Shown here: one piece after another, positions 34,105 to 46,132 of the stretch | How positions within the stretch are numbered: position 1 is the first letter of the stretch | Layout of the letters: each line of letters opens with the position of its first letter | DNA from: Calocera cornea HHB12733 | Lineage: Eukaryota > Basidiomycota > Dacrymycetes > Dacrymycetales > Dacrymycetaceae | Direction: 5' to 3' | DNA: 64,000 nucleotides | NCBI GenBank assembly: GCA_001632435.1 | Contig: KV424045.1 | Span: 1-64,000 of the forward strand | The notes under the pieces: generated by a model | Database searches by the model: none | Seen by the model: only the letters and a program-made list of their open reading frames with translations | What the model was told of the DNA's origin: nothing | Translations under genes and position numbers: made by a program

Positions 34105-35326
34105 TTAGTTGTACTTGTAAAAGCCCTCGCCAGACTTGCGGCCCAACTTGCCCTCCTTTACCTTTTGCGACAGCAGGCCTGACGGGGCGACCAAGTCTGA
34201 TGACAGCGACTTCTCCTCGCCAGACTCCACCTTCAGGCGCCAGCCGTCCATGATATGTTGTGCTATAATACATGAGCTGATTGGAGTGGCCTTCATTATG
34301 GGTGTCACGCACCGGTATCTAATCCCACAAAGTCCAGGAGCTCGAACGGACCCATCGGGTACCCGGCACCGAGCTTCATAGCCGCGTCGATGTCCTCAGC
34401 AGTAGCGTCCTCTCGTTCCAGCATGCGGACAGCCTCGAACATGTAGGGGACGAGTAACCGGTTGACGATCTATGCAGGATGTTAGTGATAGCGCGTGCCT
34501 GCAATGATGACAGAGGAGCGCACGAAACCAGGCGTGTCCTTGCAGGACACGGCGCGCTTCTGCATACGCTTGCAGACGTCCAGCAACGTCTGAAACGTCT
34601 CGTCGCTCGTCTCCTCCGTGCGGATCACCTCGACGAGCTTCATCTGCGGGACAGCTACACATACATGAGAACAATGCGCCTGTATACACGAAAAGACACG
34701 TACGATTGAAGAAGTGGAGTCCTCCGAACTTGGCGCGCCTCGCGGGCGTGGTAGCACTCGCGATCTCCGAGATGCTCAGGCTGCTCGTGTTGCTCGCAAA
34801 GATCGTCTTGGCATCACACTCCCCATCAAGCATGTGGAACAACTCCTTTTTAACCTTAATGTTCTCCACGATAGCCTCGACGACCAGATCCACATCCTTC
34901 ACGGACGCCTGTGGGTCCGTACTGAACGTGACGTTGTCGAGCACGCCCGAGATAAAAGCCTGCTGCTCGTCCTTGCTGTCGGGGTGCTTCTTGTTCGCGA
35001 TGCGCGAAAGGGACTTTTGTATCATCGTCTTGGAGGTTGCAAGCGCTTGGTCGGTCAGGTCGCATAGCGTAACCTTGATGCCGTGCTGCGAGGCGACCTG
35101 GGCGATGCCGGCACCTGGGCCCCACGTAAGCACACCTGCAGCAGCATCTCGGTCAAGCACACCTACCCATCAGTCCTCCTCCAAACACCGTCATGTTGTT
35201 CACCGCCATCCTAGTGCTCGAGCTGGAGAGGTGGCGGCGCGTGGCGTCGAGTCTCCGTGCAGCGGTCGCGGACGTGCTCGCCAGCTTGTACACGTTGAGC
35301 GTCGAGTTGGTGATCTGGCGCTGCAT
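34105..35326 (-). CDS. Mitochondrial 3-hydroxyacyl-CoA dehydrogenase
   Basis: Five exons join in phase: 35326-35167, 35114-34704, 34654-34524, 34469-34313 and 34262-34105, giving 338 residues. The enzyme oxidises L-3-hydroxyacyl-CoA with NAD+ in beta-oxidation. The first 40 residues are rich in Arg, Ser and Thr and lack acidic residues apart from one Asp, as in a mitochondrial presequence. The Rossmann loop is [13 protein letters not shown] (about 48-59). The catalytic His187 lies in [15 protein letters not shown], and the C-terminal dimerisation domain has [16 protein letters not shown] and [16 protein letters not shown]. The protein ends [10 protein letters not shown] without a peroxisomal SKL signal. 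A TCACGTGA palindrome lies 162 bp upstream. Confidence 0.93.
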
Positions 35327-35487
35327 CGGTCGGCGAGGCAACAGGTGGATCTGATTAGGCGGCGAGTGGGAAAGGGGAGAGAGAGGAGCGTCGGGATGCA
35401 GGAACTCTCCAGAGGATGTTGCGGGGAGGTGATTGCCGGAGCCGGAGTAGACCGAACCAACCGATGACGGTCCGGCGACACTTGTTT

Positions 35488-35495
35488 TCACGTGA
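35488..35495. promoter_or_regulatory. TCACGTGA palindrome (E-box), upstream of hydroxyacyl-CoA dehydrogenase
   Basis: A perfect 8-bp palindrome containing CACGTG, 162 bp from the start codon at 35326. CACGTG is the known core for fungal bHLH factors such as Cbf1 and Pho4. The same octamer recurs in the 46-59 kb cluster. Confidence 0.55.
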
Positions 35496-35616
35496 CGGCT
35501 CAGGGATTCCCGGGGCGGCGGGTGATCGGGGGCACACTTTCGATCGATCGGCCTCTGACTGTCACTGCAACCTGTTTCTAGATTCTATCCACTGGCATTA
35601 ATGAGTACGTATACAA

Positions 35617-37314
35617 TTATGCATCTGTCCCAGGGCTAACATCCGGAACTCGCAACCCCTCCCCGGTCCATCTCCATACCCCAAACCGGTGGTTCACTCC
35701 CTTCCCCACCACCCCGCATCCTCGTCCTTCCGCCCCGCCGCACCCTCCGGTACCCGGCATGCCCTGTACGTAGAATACATCCTTCACGCGGGAGTGCACG
35801 AGCGCCATCGAGCACATGATACATGGTTCGTGCGTTGTGAACAGTGTCAGGGATGTGAGAAGATAGTCGGCACCGTTCTTCTTGCTCGCGGTGAGAGATG
35901 GTGTCCCGCTGCGCGAGACTGGTGCAGACGAAGCAGGAGAGCCTTCAGCCGATATGCGTGTAGATACGGACGTTGATGCAGAAGGCGATATCACCACGCG
36001 TATGTCGGCGATACCACGCACGGCCGCCATGACAGAGTGTCGCAGCGGGTGGTTGGCAGACAGCCTGGTGTCCACACCCACCGCTTCGATCTCCTCCTCC
36101 CCAGGAGCATTGCAGACATACGTGCCGACGGGCACCTCCCCACGCAGTCCGGCTTCTCTTGCGACACTGATCGCTCGCTTGAGCCCGCGAACGACCCAAG
36201 CGACTTCAGCCCGCGTCCACCTGCGCTCCTCTTGCGTGCGCATGATCGGCTCGACTGGCCAGACCAGGTTCTTGCGCTGCAGGTCGTCTTGGTCCTTCGC
36301 TGCGAGCCTCGGCACGGCGTAGAGATATGGCGCAGGGAGAGAGCCTGGTAACGGAGGAGGCGGCCCTGTTGAGAGGAGGAGGATCGCATGGTTATTTACT
36401 TTGCGAACACGGCGCAGGTGGTTGAGTTCGGGTGTGTCGAGTGCGTTTTCCTTAAGGAAACTGCGGCATGTGTTAGGGCAGTCTCAAGCGCGTTAACGTA
36501 GGTACGCACCGAAGCATGCTTGAGATCATGCGCGGGTCATCAACGTCCACCACCCAGACATTCACTATTCTACAGGTGAGAACAGAACTTTAGGTATAGC
36601 AGGGGCGAGCGCACTTGTCTTGATTGCATCGGTCTCCTCCTCTTCCAGCTCCTCAAGGGACTTGATACGCTGGAAAGGCAGCTCGGGTGCAGGCATAATC
36701 TCATCCGTGTTCCCGACTTCCCACATGGTCTCCTCAGCAAAGCGGTCCGGCTCTTCATCAGGAACACCGCCGATCTCTACCCCGTCAAGCCCGCCCCACT
36801 CGCCCTGGTCGCTCTCGCTCCTTCGGTCTGCATCGTCGACCACAGGGAACCATAACCGAGCAGAGTCTCCATAGCTGATGCAGAGCTCTTCTTCGGGTGC
36901 AATGTCACGGGTAGTAGTGTACTCGATAGTCTGTGCCGCGATGTTGCGATTGAAGGATACGTTCGGCCGCGAGGAATGGTTGAACATCGACCCTGCTAGC
37001 TGGTCAGTCGTCACGGTCACGAGAGTGTGGAAATCAGACGCACCGAGGCCCAAGGCTAGCGCCATGGAAGGCTTCGGCTGCCCCGGAATGCGCCAGATAA
37101 ACGTATAGTGGTCGAGCACCGTATGCCGGCCATGCTCCTCCCACTCCTGCGGGGTGAACAGCAGCACCGGCGAGACCTCTATGAGCGTGCCGCGTGCGAG
37201 CGGGGAAGTGGCATAGACACCGCGTCCTTTATCGGGAGTTGTTCGGATCCCGAGACCGAGCGTGTTCAGGTGTCGCATCGGAGCACCGGAACTGAACGCC
37301 GTCGGCGCATCCAT
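35617..37314 (-). CDS. TAD3: SET-domain / TAD3 tRNA adenosine deaminase subunit, apparent fusion
   Basis: Four exons join in phase: 37314-37044, 36992-36615, 36564-36510 and 36460-35617, giving 515 residues. Residues 1 to about 135 form a SET domain: GRGVYATSPLARGTLIEVSP, GSMFNHSSRPNVSF and EEELCISYGD. From about 200 onward the protein matches TAD3, the non-catalytic partner of TAD2 that makes inosine at tRNA wobble position 34. HPLRHSVM (His372) replaces the catalytic HAE, and HEPCIMCSMALVHSRV gives the zinc cysteines 448 and 451. The fusion depends on a 50-nt intron at 36565-36614; if unspliced, the SET frame stops at 36565. The intron at 36993-37043 is 51 nt and stop-free, so it is easily missed. 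Two separate genes remain possible. Confidence 0.75.
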
Positions 37315-37606
37315 GCATCATTAATGGATGAAGTTGACCGTGTGTCGACTTGACTGCCAAAGTGTAGTCACAAAAGTCTCATAGGGTCTTCATCATAAGA
37401 GTCAAGCGCGTGCTTCTCCGCCCAACACCGGAGCCAAAAAGCTCAGTTGCCTCCGGGGTTCGCGCTCAAGTGCAGCACGCCTCGCCACCCGCCCAGTCCA
37501 TTTCAGCACAACACGAGCAGCGCGTCTCCCCTGCGCGACGAACGACTATACCGCCCGGCTGCATCTAGTCGGCTCTACCTGCATTCCCGACGGCAGGCGG
37601 CGCTAT

Positions 37607-40600
37607 ATGGTGCACACAAGACGACAGTCTAAAGAGGCCCACCAGGAGGAGGAGCAGGCGGCGCCCGAGACGGCCGAGGAGACTAAGGACGGCGTCGAGC
37701 GGATACCCGAAGAGCAGGAGCAAGAGCCCGAACCCGCTATGGCCGCTGAAACCCCCGCTCTCGAGGTGACGGTGCCGGAGGACCTGCTCTCTACTTTGAC
37801 CCCACTCTTCCCTTCTGCCGACTTTGCCCATCCTTCGCCCGACCTCATACTCTCCCTCTACCAGAAGCTCTCCGAGGATGTTGCCCAATTTGCACAACAT
37901 GCGGAGCTCGAGGCTCAGATACACGAGCTCACCGATGCGAAGGACGCTGCCGAGGTCTCCGCACACGACAGCGAGGTCGTCATACGAGAGCATATGGAGA
38001 CTATTGCCGCGCTGGAGGAAGAAAAGAACACTGCCATTGAGAAGGCGCAGAAGGCTGATGAACGGATATCTCAGCTTGGTGAGTTTCTCATCCGGATTTT
38101 CAACCCACTACATGAGTTCTGACTTCGGCGCGGCAGAAATGGCGAACGCACAGCTGAAAGCCCAGCTAGAGGATTTGGACAACGCGACCAAAGCCAGTGG
38201 TACCAACATCCCCGAACTGAAGAAGGAGATCGAGGAACTCGATGACGCTAAGCGCCGACTGACCGAGACGAACCAGCGCCTAAACGAGGAGACCACACAC
38301 CAGAAGTGTCAGTGACCTCTTCTCCTGCGAGACTCTGTTGACTCATCTCACCTATGAATATAGCAATTATCGCCACTCTGGAGAAGTCGTTGCGCGAGAC
38401 CAACTCTAACCTCATCGACAAGGAGTCGAGGCTTGCTAGTGCGGAAGCGAAGGCGGGCATGGCGCATGCGAAGAATCAGGCGCTGGAGGACGAGATTGGG
38501 CTGCTGCGCGGGGAGGTCGGGAGACTGAAGGAGGAGGCTTCGAAGCAGATGGAGGAGTGGGGCAGGACCCGACGGGAGATGGTTCGCGCTTCTCTCTGGC
38601 TGATAACCTGCATATGCTGACCTTGGGTTGTTTAAGCACTCAAAGCAAGCTAAGACCGACGACGAAAACGCCCGGCTGAGCTCTCAACTCTCCCAGTTGC
38701 AAATCACCTACGCCCAGCTGCGCGCATCCCACGACAGCCTGACCACTGCGCACCATAAGGCGATCTCCGACCTCGCCGAAGTGAAAGCAACGCACGAATC
38801 CCTTCAATACCAGTTCCAGTCATCCATGACCAACTGGGATGACCTCCGCAAAGCGCTCGACAAACGCGCCGAGGAGCTCCGCGATGTTGTGCGGAGCATG
38901 GAAGTCGAGTGGGACCGTGAGCGCGATCAGTGGCGTGAGAAGGTGCAGTTGGCGGAGAATGAGGGCGGGAAGGAGCGCGAGTCGCTCGCAGCCGCTCATG
39001 AGCGTATACAGCAGCTCGAGCACGCCCTGGACGAGGTTGGCGGAGGCGGGCAGGAAGATGCGCAGAGCATTCTAAGCCAGTCTGCGCTGCTGGCCATCCG
39101 CGCGCAGAAATCGGGCAGGACGTTCAGCGATATCTACACCGCGCTGATCAAGACTGAAGAGCAGCTGAGGAGGGAGAAGGAGGAGCATGAGGCGTTGAAG
39201 GCGGCGTTTGACTCTGTTGTGGGTCAGCTTGCAGAGAAGGTGAGCATTGTCGCAATTAGGGCAGCTGAGATATGCACTTACCAGAGTTTACAGCAACCGG
39301 AGATACAACGACGGGCCGCCAACTACGACAAGCTCGAAGCACAACTTCTCGACCTCACCCAGCAGTTATCCCGAGCTCTCTCTGCTCAAGACGAGACTGC
39401 AGAACAACTCCGCCGCGCGAAAGCACTCGCCGCAGAAGACAAGACAACGATCGACGGTCTGCAGGCCTCCGTCTCCGATCTGAGCCGCCAAGTTCGTGCG
39501 CTCACCCGCGAAGTCGCCATCCGAGACGATCCCCTTCTTGCGAACGAAACACATCCTGAGTTCCAGGCTGGCTGGCCAGAAGACCGGCCAGCAAACGAGG
39601 GTGGCGAGACCGCCGACGACGTCGTCAATGGCGCCGTAGCCTTCACCGACCTTCGACAACTACAAGAGCGGAATGTGCTTCTGCTTCGCATGACCCGTGT
39701 TCTTGGTCAGAGGTTAGAGGCTGAAGAGAACAATTGGGAGGACCAGGAGAAGGAGGCGCTGAGGGAAGCGGAGGAAGCGATCGAGGCGCTGCAAGAGCAG
39801 GTCGAACGCAAGAACACGCTGATCGAGAGCCTGAAGTCCGAGTCGGAGAGGTGGCGGCAGATGGCCAGCAGGCAGGGGCATGGAGAAGCGTTGCAGGGCT
39901 CGCGGTCGCAGGGTCTCGTGCTTGCCCAATCTCAGCTGCGGGAAAGCGCTCTCGGCGTTTCGACCGCTTCTCACCGAACTGTCGAAGAAGATGAGTCGCG
40001 GAGAGAAGAGGAGAAGCGATGGAGGGAGGACGTCACGAAGCAGATGAACAACCTGAGGGAGGAGAATGGCAGGCTCGTGAGGGAGCAGGGAACCACCGTG
40101 GTAGAGCTTGCAAGGGCAAAGGCACAAGTGGAGATTGTGAATGGTGCGTGGATTGTTTATTGCCGCGTCTATGTCTACTGATTTGAGTCCTTTAGATCGT
40201 TTGAAGTCAGCTCAAGATGAGATCAGTCGCAAGCGGGCCGAGAACGACGAACTAGCCAAGCGTGCATCTGCAATGCAGACATCGTATGCGCAGCTCGAGG
40301 CCCATCTTACACACCTCACCGGAGAGCACGAACGGATGGAAGGGAGGATGAACATTCTGAATAATGAAGTTCATAACTTGAGAGCAGAAAAGGACAGTTG
40401 GAAGGTGCGCATCGCTATCCGCTCGCTTGTTGCATAACAGCTAACGGCTTGTCCAGCGGTATGAAGCGAATTTGCAGAAGCAAGTCGACGAATTGGCCAA
40501 GGGCAAGGTCGACCTCAATGTCACGCTTCGTCAAATGCAGTCCACCCTCTCAGGTCTCCAGGCCAGCCACGACAACACTGTGCATAGGCTGAGCACTCAG

Positions 40601-43600
40601 CTTGCCGACGCTCAGACTCGCAATTACAACTTGCAGTCAGAGTTGAACTCTGAGTCACAGCGACTTCGCGTTATTCAGGCCGAGCAGGAGCGGGGTGTCA
40701 AGGCCGTACACGACAACGTCGACCAATTGAACAAGGAGCTTCAAGAAGTCAAACTCAAGGCGGAACAAGCAGAGTTGGAGCGCAGCCAAGCAGCAGCTAA
40801 GGCCGAAGAGCTGCAGAAGACACTCGATGCCGTTAACGAGCAGTTATCTGTGTATCGGAGGTCAGAAGAGGGCGGTGCTGAGGAAGATGCTAGCAGGGAG
40901 GACAGGCTTCAGGCAGAAGTGGCCGATCTTCGGTAAGAATTCCATTCATTATGCATCCGGCGATATCATTTCTCACCCTATCCTGCAGCGCTCAACTCAA
41001 AAGTACCCAGAACAGCTTAGAAGCTGCCAGGGCGCAAGTGGAACAGTACAAGGCTATTGCACAAGCGAATGAAGAGGCGCTCGCTAGTGCGAACGAGACC
41101 GCCAAAGAATACGAACACTCCACGAGTTCGGAGATACAGAAGCGGGACGTCGAAATTCACAAGCTTCGCGACAGCCTGTCTCTCGCCACCCAGCAGCTGA
41201 GGACCACCCAGGAGGAAGCCGATACCTTGCGACACGAGCTATTGAACAAGCAGTCTCAGTGGGACGAGGAGCGCAAGCTGCTTGAGAGTATGGTCGCTGA
41301 GCATGCGCAGGATGAGGCACGGTTCCAGGAAGAGCGTGATGCGCAGCGAGAGGAGATCACAAGACTGACCGCACTTGCTGGTGTACGCACAGTTCATCCA
41401 CAATTGTCAGCAGGATCCTCTGACAGATTTGGACATACAGGAAAACGACAGCAAATATCGCAACGAACTCATTGCCCATGGAGAGTCTGAGAAGCTCGTT
41501 ATGGAGTTGCGTAGCAATCTTCGGCAGCTGCAAACCGATATAGCCAAGCATCAATCCGACTCCGCAAGCGCGATCGCTAATCTAAAGGCATCTGAACAAA
41601 GCTGGGAAGAACAACGAGCCGGTCTGGAACAGCAAATTCAAAATTTCAGTTCTCGGTATGTTCAACTTTGCACCTATTCTTTATCACTCTGCTTAACTGA
41701 GGAGCAGCGTCAAGCAGCTTAATGAGCGTAACGCTGAGCTTCAGGATCATCTTTCCACACTGAACGAGCACATCGTCGGCTTCCGCCCAGTCGATCCATC
41801 AGCTGGTACGACTGAGGGAGCCGGCGACGCTTCTATCGATGCACGCATAACGCAACTTGAAGCGGTCAACGCATACCTTCGCAGCGAGAAGGAGCTATTG
41901 GACGCGGATCTCAAGCTCCAGAAGAGCAATACTACGAGGATGGAATCCACGATAACCTGGCAGAAACATCAAATCGAGGATCTCGAAAGTCAGCTGGCTG
42001 CGGAGCGATCCAAGGCCGCCGAAGCGGCTTCCAGGGCCGCGGAGCATCAAGACCTTGTTTCTAGGGTCAACGAGCTCAGCACGTTCCAAGAAAGCAACAC
42101 CTTGTTGAGGCAACAAAAGGATGAGGCTGTACAGAGACGCAACGAAGCTGAAGAGAGGATTCGCAGTCTGCAAGCTGAACTGGAACCGCTGAAGCAGCAA
42201 GCAAGGCAAGATCAAGCCGAGTTGCAAGCGCGTGCTGCCCAGATCAAATCGCTGGAAGATGATCTTGATAGGTGGAAAACCCGAACGAATGCTATTCTCA
42301 CGAGCGTAAGGACTTGGATTATTTGATGGAAGGGAGCTAGCTAACCCCTGTTCTCTGCATAGCAAGATCGCGTGGACCCCGACGAGCATAAGCTTGCCAT
42401 CTCTGAACGGGATGAAGTCAAGGCAGCACTCGAGCAGATCAAAGCGGAAATGCAGCAGCTCAAGACGGATGCGGAGCACGACAAGTCACGAGTAAGATAC
42501 TGACGCTATCTGTCATTCTCGCGCTGACGGTAGATCCAGGCTGCTTCATTGGAGCAATCCCTACTCAATTATCGCGAGCAATATACGAAGCTGCAGAGCG
42601 ACGCTCGCACCAGATTTGAGGGCTTCCAGGCCGAGCGTGATAGGCTGCAGAGAGACCTTTCCCAGGCCCAACAAGAGGTCACTTCGTTGAATCAGAAACG
42701 AGAAGAATCAGCACAGGAAATCGATCGTCTCGACGAAGAAGTCGATGCTCTGAAATACGACAAAGGCCAAGCAGAGGAGCAAGCGGCGGCCTTAACAAGG
42801 GAGCTGGAAGGCGAGAGAGCGAAACTTGTTGAACTGCAGGCGTCGATAGCAGAATTACAGAATCGCGCCAACCAACTTGTGAGTACAGTTTTTAGATTGC
42901 AAACATGCATTCTTATATGTAACCAGGATTCGGTCACTCAAGAAAGAGATCGTCTCCAAGCACAACTGGCCGCCACCGGAGCCGTTCCGGCCGTCCCGGC
43001 AGATGGCTCAGGCATAGCACCTGCTTCCAGCGAGCAGCTGAACGTTGTCATTGCTGAACGCGACACCCTGAAGAAGCAGCTTGCAGATGGGAACGCTCGG
43101 GTAGGACGACTGGTTGCCGATAACGTGAGTTCCGATTCAGCGTGTGTGTTATCCCCTGACCTAAAATATCCTAGTTGAAGATGAAGAACAATTTGGCCAA
43201 GAAAGAGGCGGAGGCGACAGCATCCCAAGCCAGAATTGCAGCTCTCGAAGCACAGCTCGGTTCAGCGACAGCTGCAACATCCTCTGAAACTGTGCCCAAG
43301 CAGGAACAGACTGAGGCGGCTACGCCTGGGACTGAAGCTCAAAAGGCTCTCGACGATGCGCTTGCCGAAATCGAGCAGCTGAAGGCCCAGATCACGGCGG
43401 CACCATCAACAGCTGCTGTTGGTGCTTCCCCAGAGATCGAAGCCTTGAAAGCCCAGCATGCAGAAGAGTTGTCCAGACTTCAAGCGGAGCTGGAGCAGCA
43501 CAAGACGCTCGTCAAGAAAGCTGTGGATGACGCGGTCAAGACGGCCATCGCGAAGGAGCGCAGTGAGCAAGTCGCAAGAGTGCAGAACATCATCACTACG

Positions 43601-44383
43601 AACGTGGACAAGCGCCTAAAGAAGGAGTTGGAGACTGCTCGTGCCACCGCAATCGAGGAAGTCAGGGTCGCTCATGCGGCTGAGCTGCAAGAGCTCACTG
43701 CGAAGCTGGAATCAGTGCAGCGAGAATCTCAATCGCGGCAAGAGCTCAACTCAAAAGCCAACAAGACATGGAAGGACAGCGTTGCCAACCTTCGCAAGCA
43801 CCTTGTCACATGTCAACAGCTCCTTGTGCAGCACAACATACCCGTGCCGCCCGATATTCAAAAGGAAGCTATGCGGGGCGTTGCCCAGGCCGCGAGGAAC
43901 GAAACCGCTGCACAGAATGGCGCCGCCGCCGCTGCTGCTGCCGCACCTGTTGTTACACCCGCTACAGTACTTCCACCCACTCCCGTCGCTGCTCAGCCAG
44001 CTGCGGGTCTACCGGCTCGACCCTCTATTGTTCCTCCGACTGGACCTGCTGCAGCCGCTGCTGATGGTCAACAGCCCACTCCGACAGGCGGTCGATTTGC
44101 CCGTCCTACACGTGCATCCGCTGGTGGCAGCGCCTTCGCGGCTGCAATTGCTGCAGCCCAGAATTCTCAGGCCGCCCCTGCCGCTGCACCGCCGGCCGCT
44201 GTACCCGCAAATGGACAGAGCCCAGGCAAGAAGCGAGGCCGTGAAGGCGAGGAGGAGGGTGAGATCCCTGCTCAGCAGCAGGGACAGGCACCTGGTCCCA
44301 AAAGGCAGCGGATCATTCGGAATCGTGGTGGTCCCCAACAGGCGCAGCAACAGCAACAACCGCCGACGCAGCCGCATCCATAA
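37607..44383 (+). CDS. TPR/MLP1-type nuclear basket nucleoporin
   Basis: Fourteen exons join in phase: 37607-38078, 38137-38307, 38364-38581, 38637-39239, 39294-40143, 40196-40404, 40457-40932, 40989-41382, 41441-41655, 41708-42305, 42363-42491, 42540-42878, 42927-43124 and 43175-44383, giving 2026 residues. Almost all of it is heptad-rich coiled coil with Glu, Gln, Ala, Leu and Lys, as in TPR/Mlp1/Mlp2. The last 250 residues are Ala/Pro/Gln-rich with a basic KKRGRE...PKRQRIIRNRGG patch, a likely nuclear localisation signal. TPR homologues form the nuclear basket and take part in mRNA export control and checkpoint signalling. The intron 39240-39293 is in frame and stop-free. The start MVHTRRQSKE is the first ATG. 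Confidence 0.88.
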
Positions 44384-44663
44384 TGGCTTGTCTTGTTCCT
44401 TTCCAATATCGCATCTTCATCACGAAATCCCTGTCACACGATCTCCGAACTTGTCTTTTTGACTCGATCTCTTTGTCGATAGCATTTGTATTTATAGTGA
44501 GCAACATCGTAGTGTAGAATACACATCACGCCGATGCGGTCGGCTATTCTGGGCTCCTCACGCGCTGCTGCAAAGTCCAGTCAAAGCACCCAAAACTCCC
44601 TTGCCCCGAATGTACATATAAAACTAAAGTATAACTTAACCCAACCGCTTTTTGAACAAGATC

Positions 44664-45665
44664 TTACGCCGACTCCGGGAGGGCATACGCCTTGCGAAGC
44701 ACCTCAATTGCCTTCTGCCAGTTGACGTCCCGTACCGCAGCCTCTTCCGACCCGTCAGCACAGAACTGGTCGAACCCATGGCCCATGCCCTCCACCCATA
44801 CGCCCACCGGCTCCCTACCCGCCTCCTCGAGCACCTGCAGCAGCTCCCTCGACTCCGCATCCAGGTAGTCGTACTCGCAGCTCAGGATCATCGTCCTCCC
44901 TCCTCCCGGGAACTTTTCGGGTGGTGCAAAGCGGGGCGACAGCCGGGGGTCCATGAGGAACTCGCGCGGCTGCGGCGGAGGGTAGTTGAGTAGATACGAG
45001 GCGGCGATCTTCTCGCCCTCCGCTGGGGGGATGACCATGCCCTTCTTCTTCGGGAGGGGCGGGTCGGCCTTGGGCGGCGCCGGCTTGAGGTGGTACGGGA
45101 CAGTCCAGTCCAGCGGGGCGTAGAAGGAGAGCACGCCCTGCACGGGCGGCTCGACCGTTCCTGCCAGAGCCATGGCGAGGCTCGCGCCTGCGCTCAGCCC
45201 GCCGAGGGTGATCCGGGACGGATCAAACATGCCCGCCTCGTTCGCCCGCACCCAGTCGAGCACGCGCCCGGCATCGTCGTACGCCGCTGGGAACGGGTGG
45301 TCGGGCGCCATGCGGTAGTCGGCATCGACGACGTAACAGCCCAGCTGGGCGGCGACGAACGCGCACCACCGCGCGTCGAATCCGTGCATGTCGAGCGCGT
45401 ACCCGCCGCCGTGGTAGTTGATATGCACGGGCCGGGGGCCGAGCTTGTCGTGTGCCGGGTCGGTCGGCGGTGGGGAGTGCAGGAAGATGCCGAGTCGACC
45501 ATGGCCGTTCACCCCGGCGATGGTGATGTACTGGGAGGGGTATTCGACACGGAAGGTCTGCAGGCGCTTGCGTGTCGCGAACTTGATGATGAGGTTGAAG
45601 AGGCCGTAGTGGAACTTGAGCTGGATGTAGAGGATGGCTCTCTTCAGCCAGGCCAGAACGCCCAT
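44664..45665 (-). CDS. Alpha/beta hydrolase (HSL-like esterase), copy 1
   Basis: Intronless, 333 residues from the ATG at 45665, chosen because the paralogues start the same way; 45677 is an in-frame alternative. Residue numbers here count from 45677. An N-terminal amphipathic/hydrophobic stretch (LKRAILYIQLKFHYGLFNLII) suggests membrane association. The oxyanion motif HGGG is at 89-92, the nucleophile Ser162 in GLSAG, the acid Asp270 in CEYD, and the base His300 in GMGH. This is the alpha/beta hydrolase fold-3 (PF07859, hormone-sensitive-lipase) pattern, so an esterase or lipase acting on acyl or acetyl esters is likely; the substrate is unknown. The gene converges on the TPR gene and heads a tandem array. 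Confidence 0.88.
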   Translation of the reverse strand: MGVLAWLKRAILYIQLKFHYGLFNLIIKFATRKRLQTFRVEYPSQYITIAGVNGHGRLGIFLHSPPPTDPAHDKLGPRPVHINYHGGGYALDMHGFDARWCAFVAAQLGCYVVDADYRMAPDHPFPAAYDDAGRVLDWVRANEAGMFDPSRITLGGLSAGASLAMALAGTVEPPVQGVLSFYAPLDWTVPYHLKPAPPKADPPLPKKKGMVIPPAEGEKIAASYLLNYPPPQPREFLMDPRLSPRFAPPEKFPGGGRTMILSCEYDYLDAESRELLQVLEEAGREPVGVWVEGMGHGFDQFCADGSEEAAVRDVNWQKAIEVLRKAYALPESA

Positions 45666-45860
45666 GGTCGTGTGCATGCGAATGGGGGGTTAGGAGTAGA
45701 CAGGGATGTAGGTGAGCACTACATCAAATAGGAAATACAAGGCAATTTATGGCACAGGCGAGGCACGGACGCGCGCCTGCGCGGCCAAGTAACGTCAGAC
45801 TACGTGCCGGACGGACGCGCTCCATCGGCGGACGGCAGAGCAACCTTCTTATCTCCCAGT

Positions 45861-46067
45861 CAGGGTGCGCCGATGTGCGTGGATAATGCCTCGCCGATAT
45901 CGGGCGACGCTGACAATAACAACCTGGAATGCTGGGGGAGAAGGCAGAAGGACGACGACGAGGTGGTATTGTCATTGTATGGGGAATGGGCGCCTACAAG
46001 GGTGCAGGAAAGTGTATTACGAGAAGGAAGAGAGCCGAAGCGCCGGTGATCATAGTAAGTCACGTGA
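45861..46067. repeat. Duplicated promoter segment, copy 1
   Basis: About 207 bp upstream of hydrolase copy 1 aligns along its whole length with 47262-47472 upstream of copy 2. Shared blocks include CAGGGTGCGCCG, CATGCTGG-like and AAGGGTGCAGGAA-like stretches, and the end TAAG/GAAG-TCACGTGA. The promoter was therefore duplicated together with the gene. Confidence 0.7.
46060..46067. promoter_or_regulatory. TCACGTGA palindrome, upstream of hydrolase copy 1
   Basis: Perfect E-box octamer 395 bp upstream of the start at 45665, at the outer end of the duplicated promoter segment. Confidence 0.55.
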
Positions 46068-46132
46068 TCGCCATGCTTTGTGCAAGCTGATGGGATAAGC
46101 GAAGTGTGCCACGAGTAGAATCCATTAGTAGC

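Noticed and set aside
45090..45731. 213-codon plus-strand ORF opposite hydrolase copy 1
   Set aside because: It mirrors the hydrolase coding sequence; similar antisense frames occur opposite copies 2 to 5, as expected from shared codon bias.
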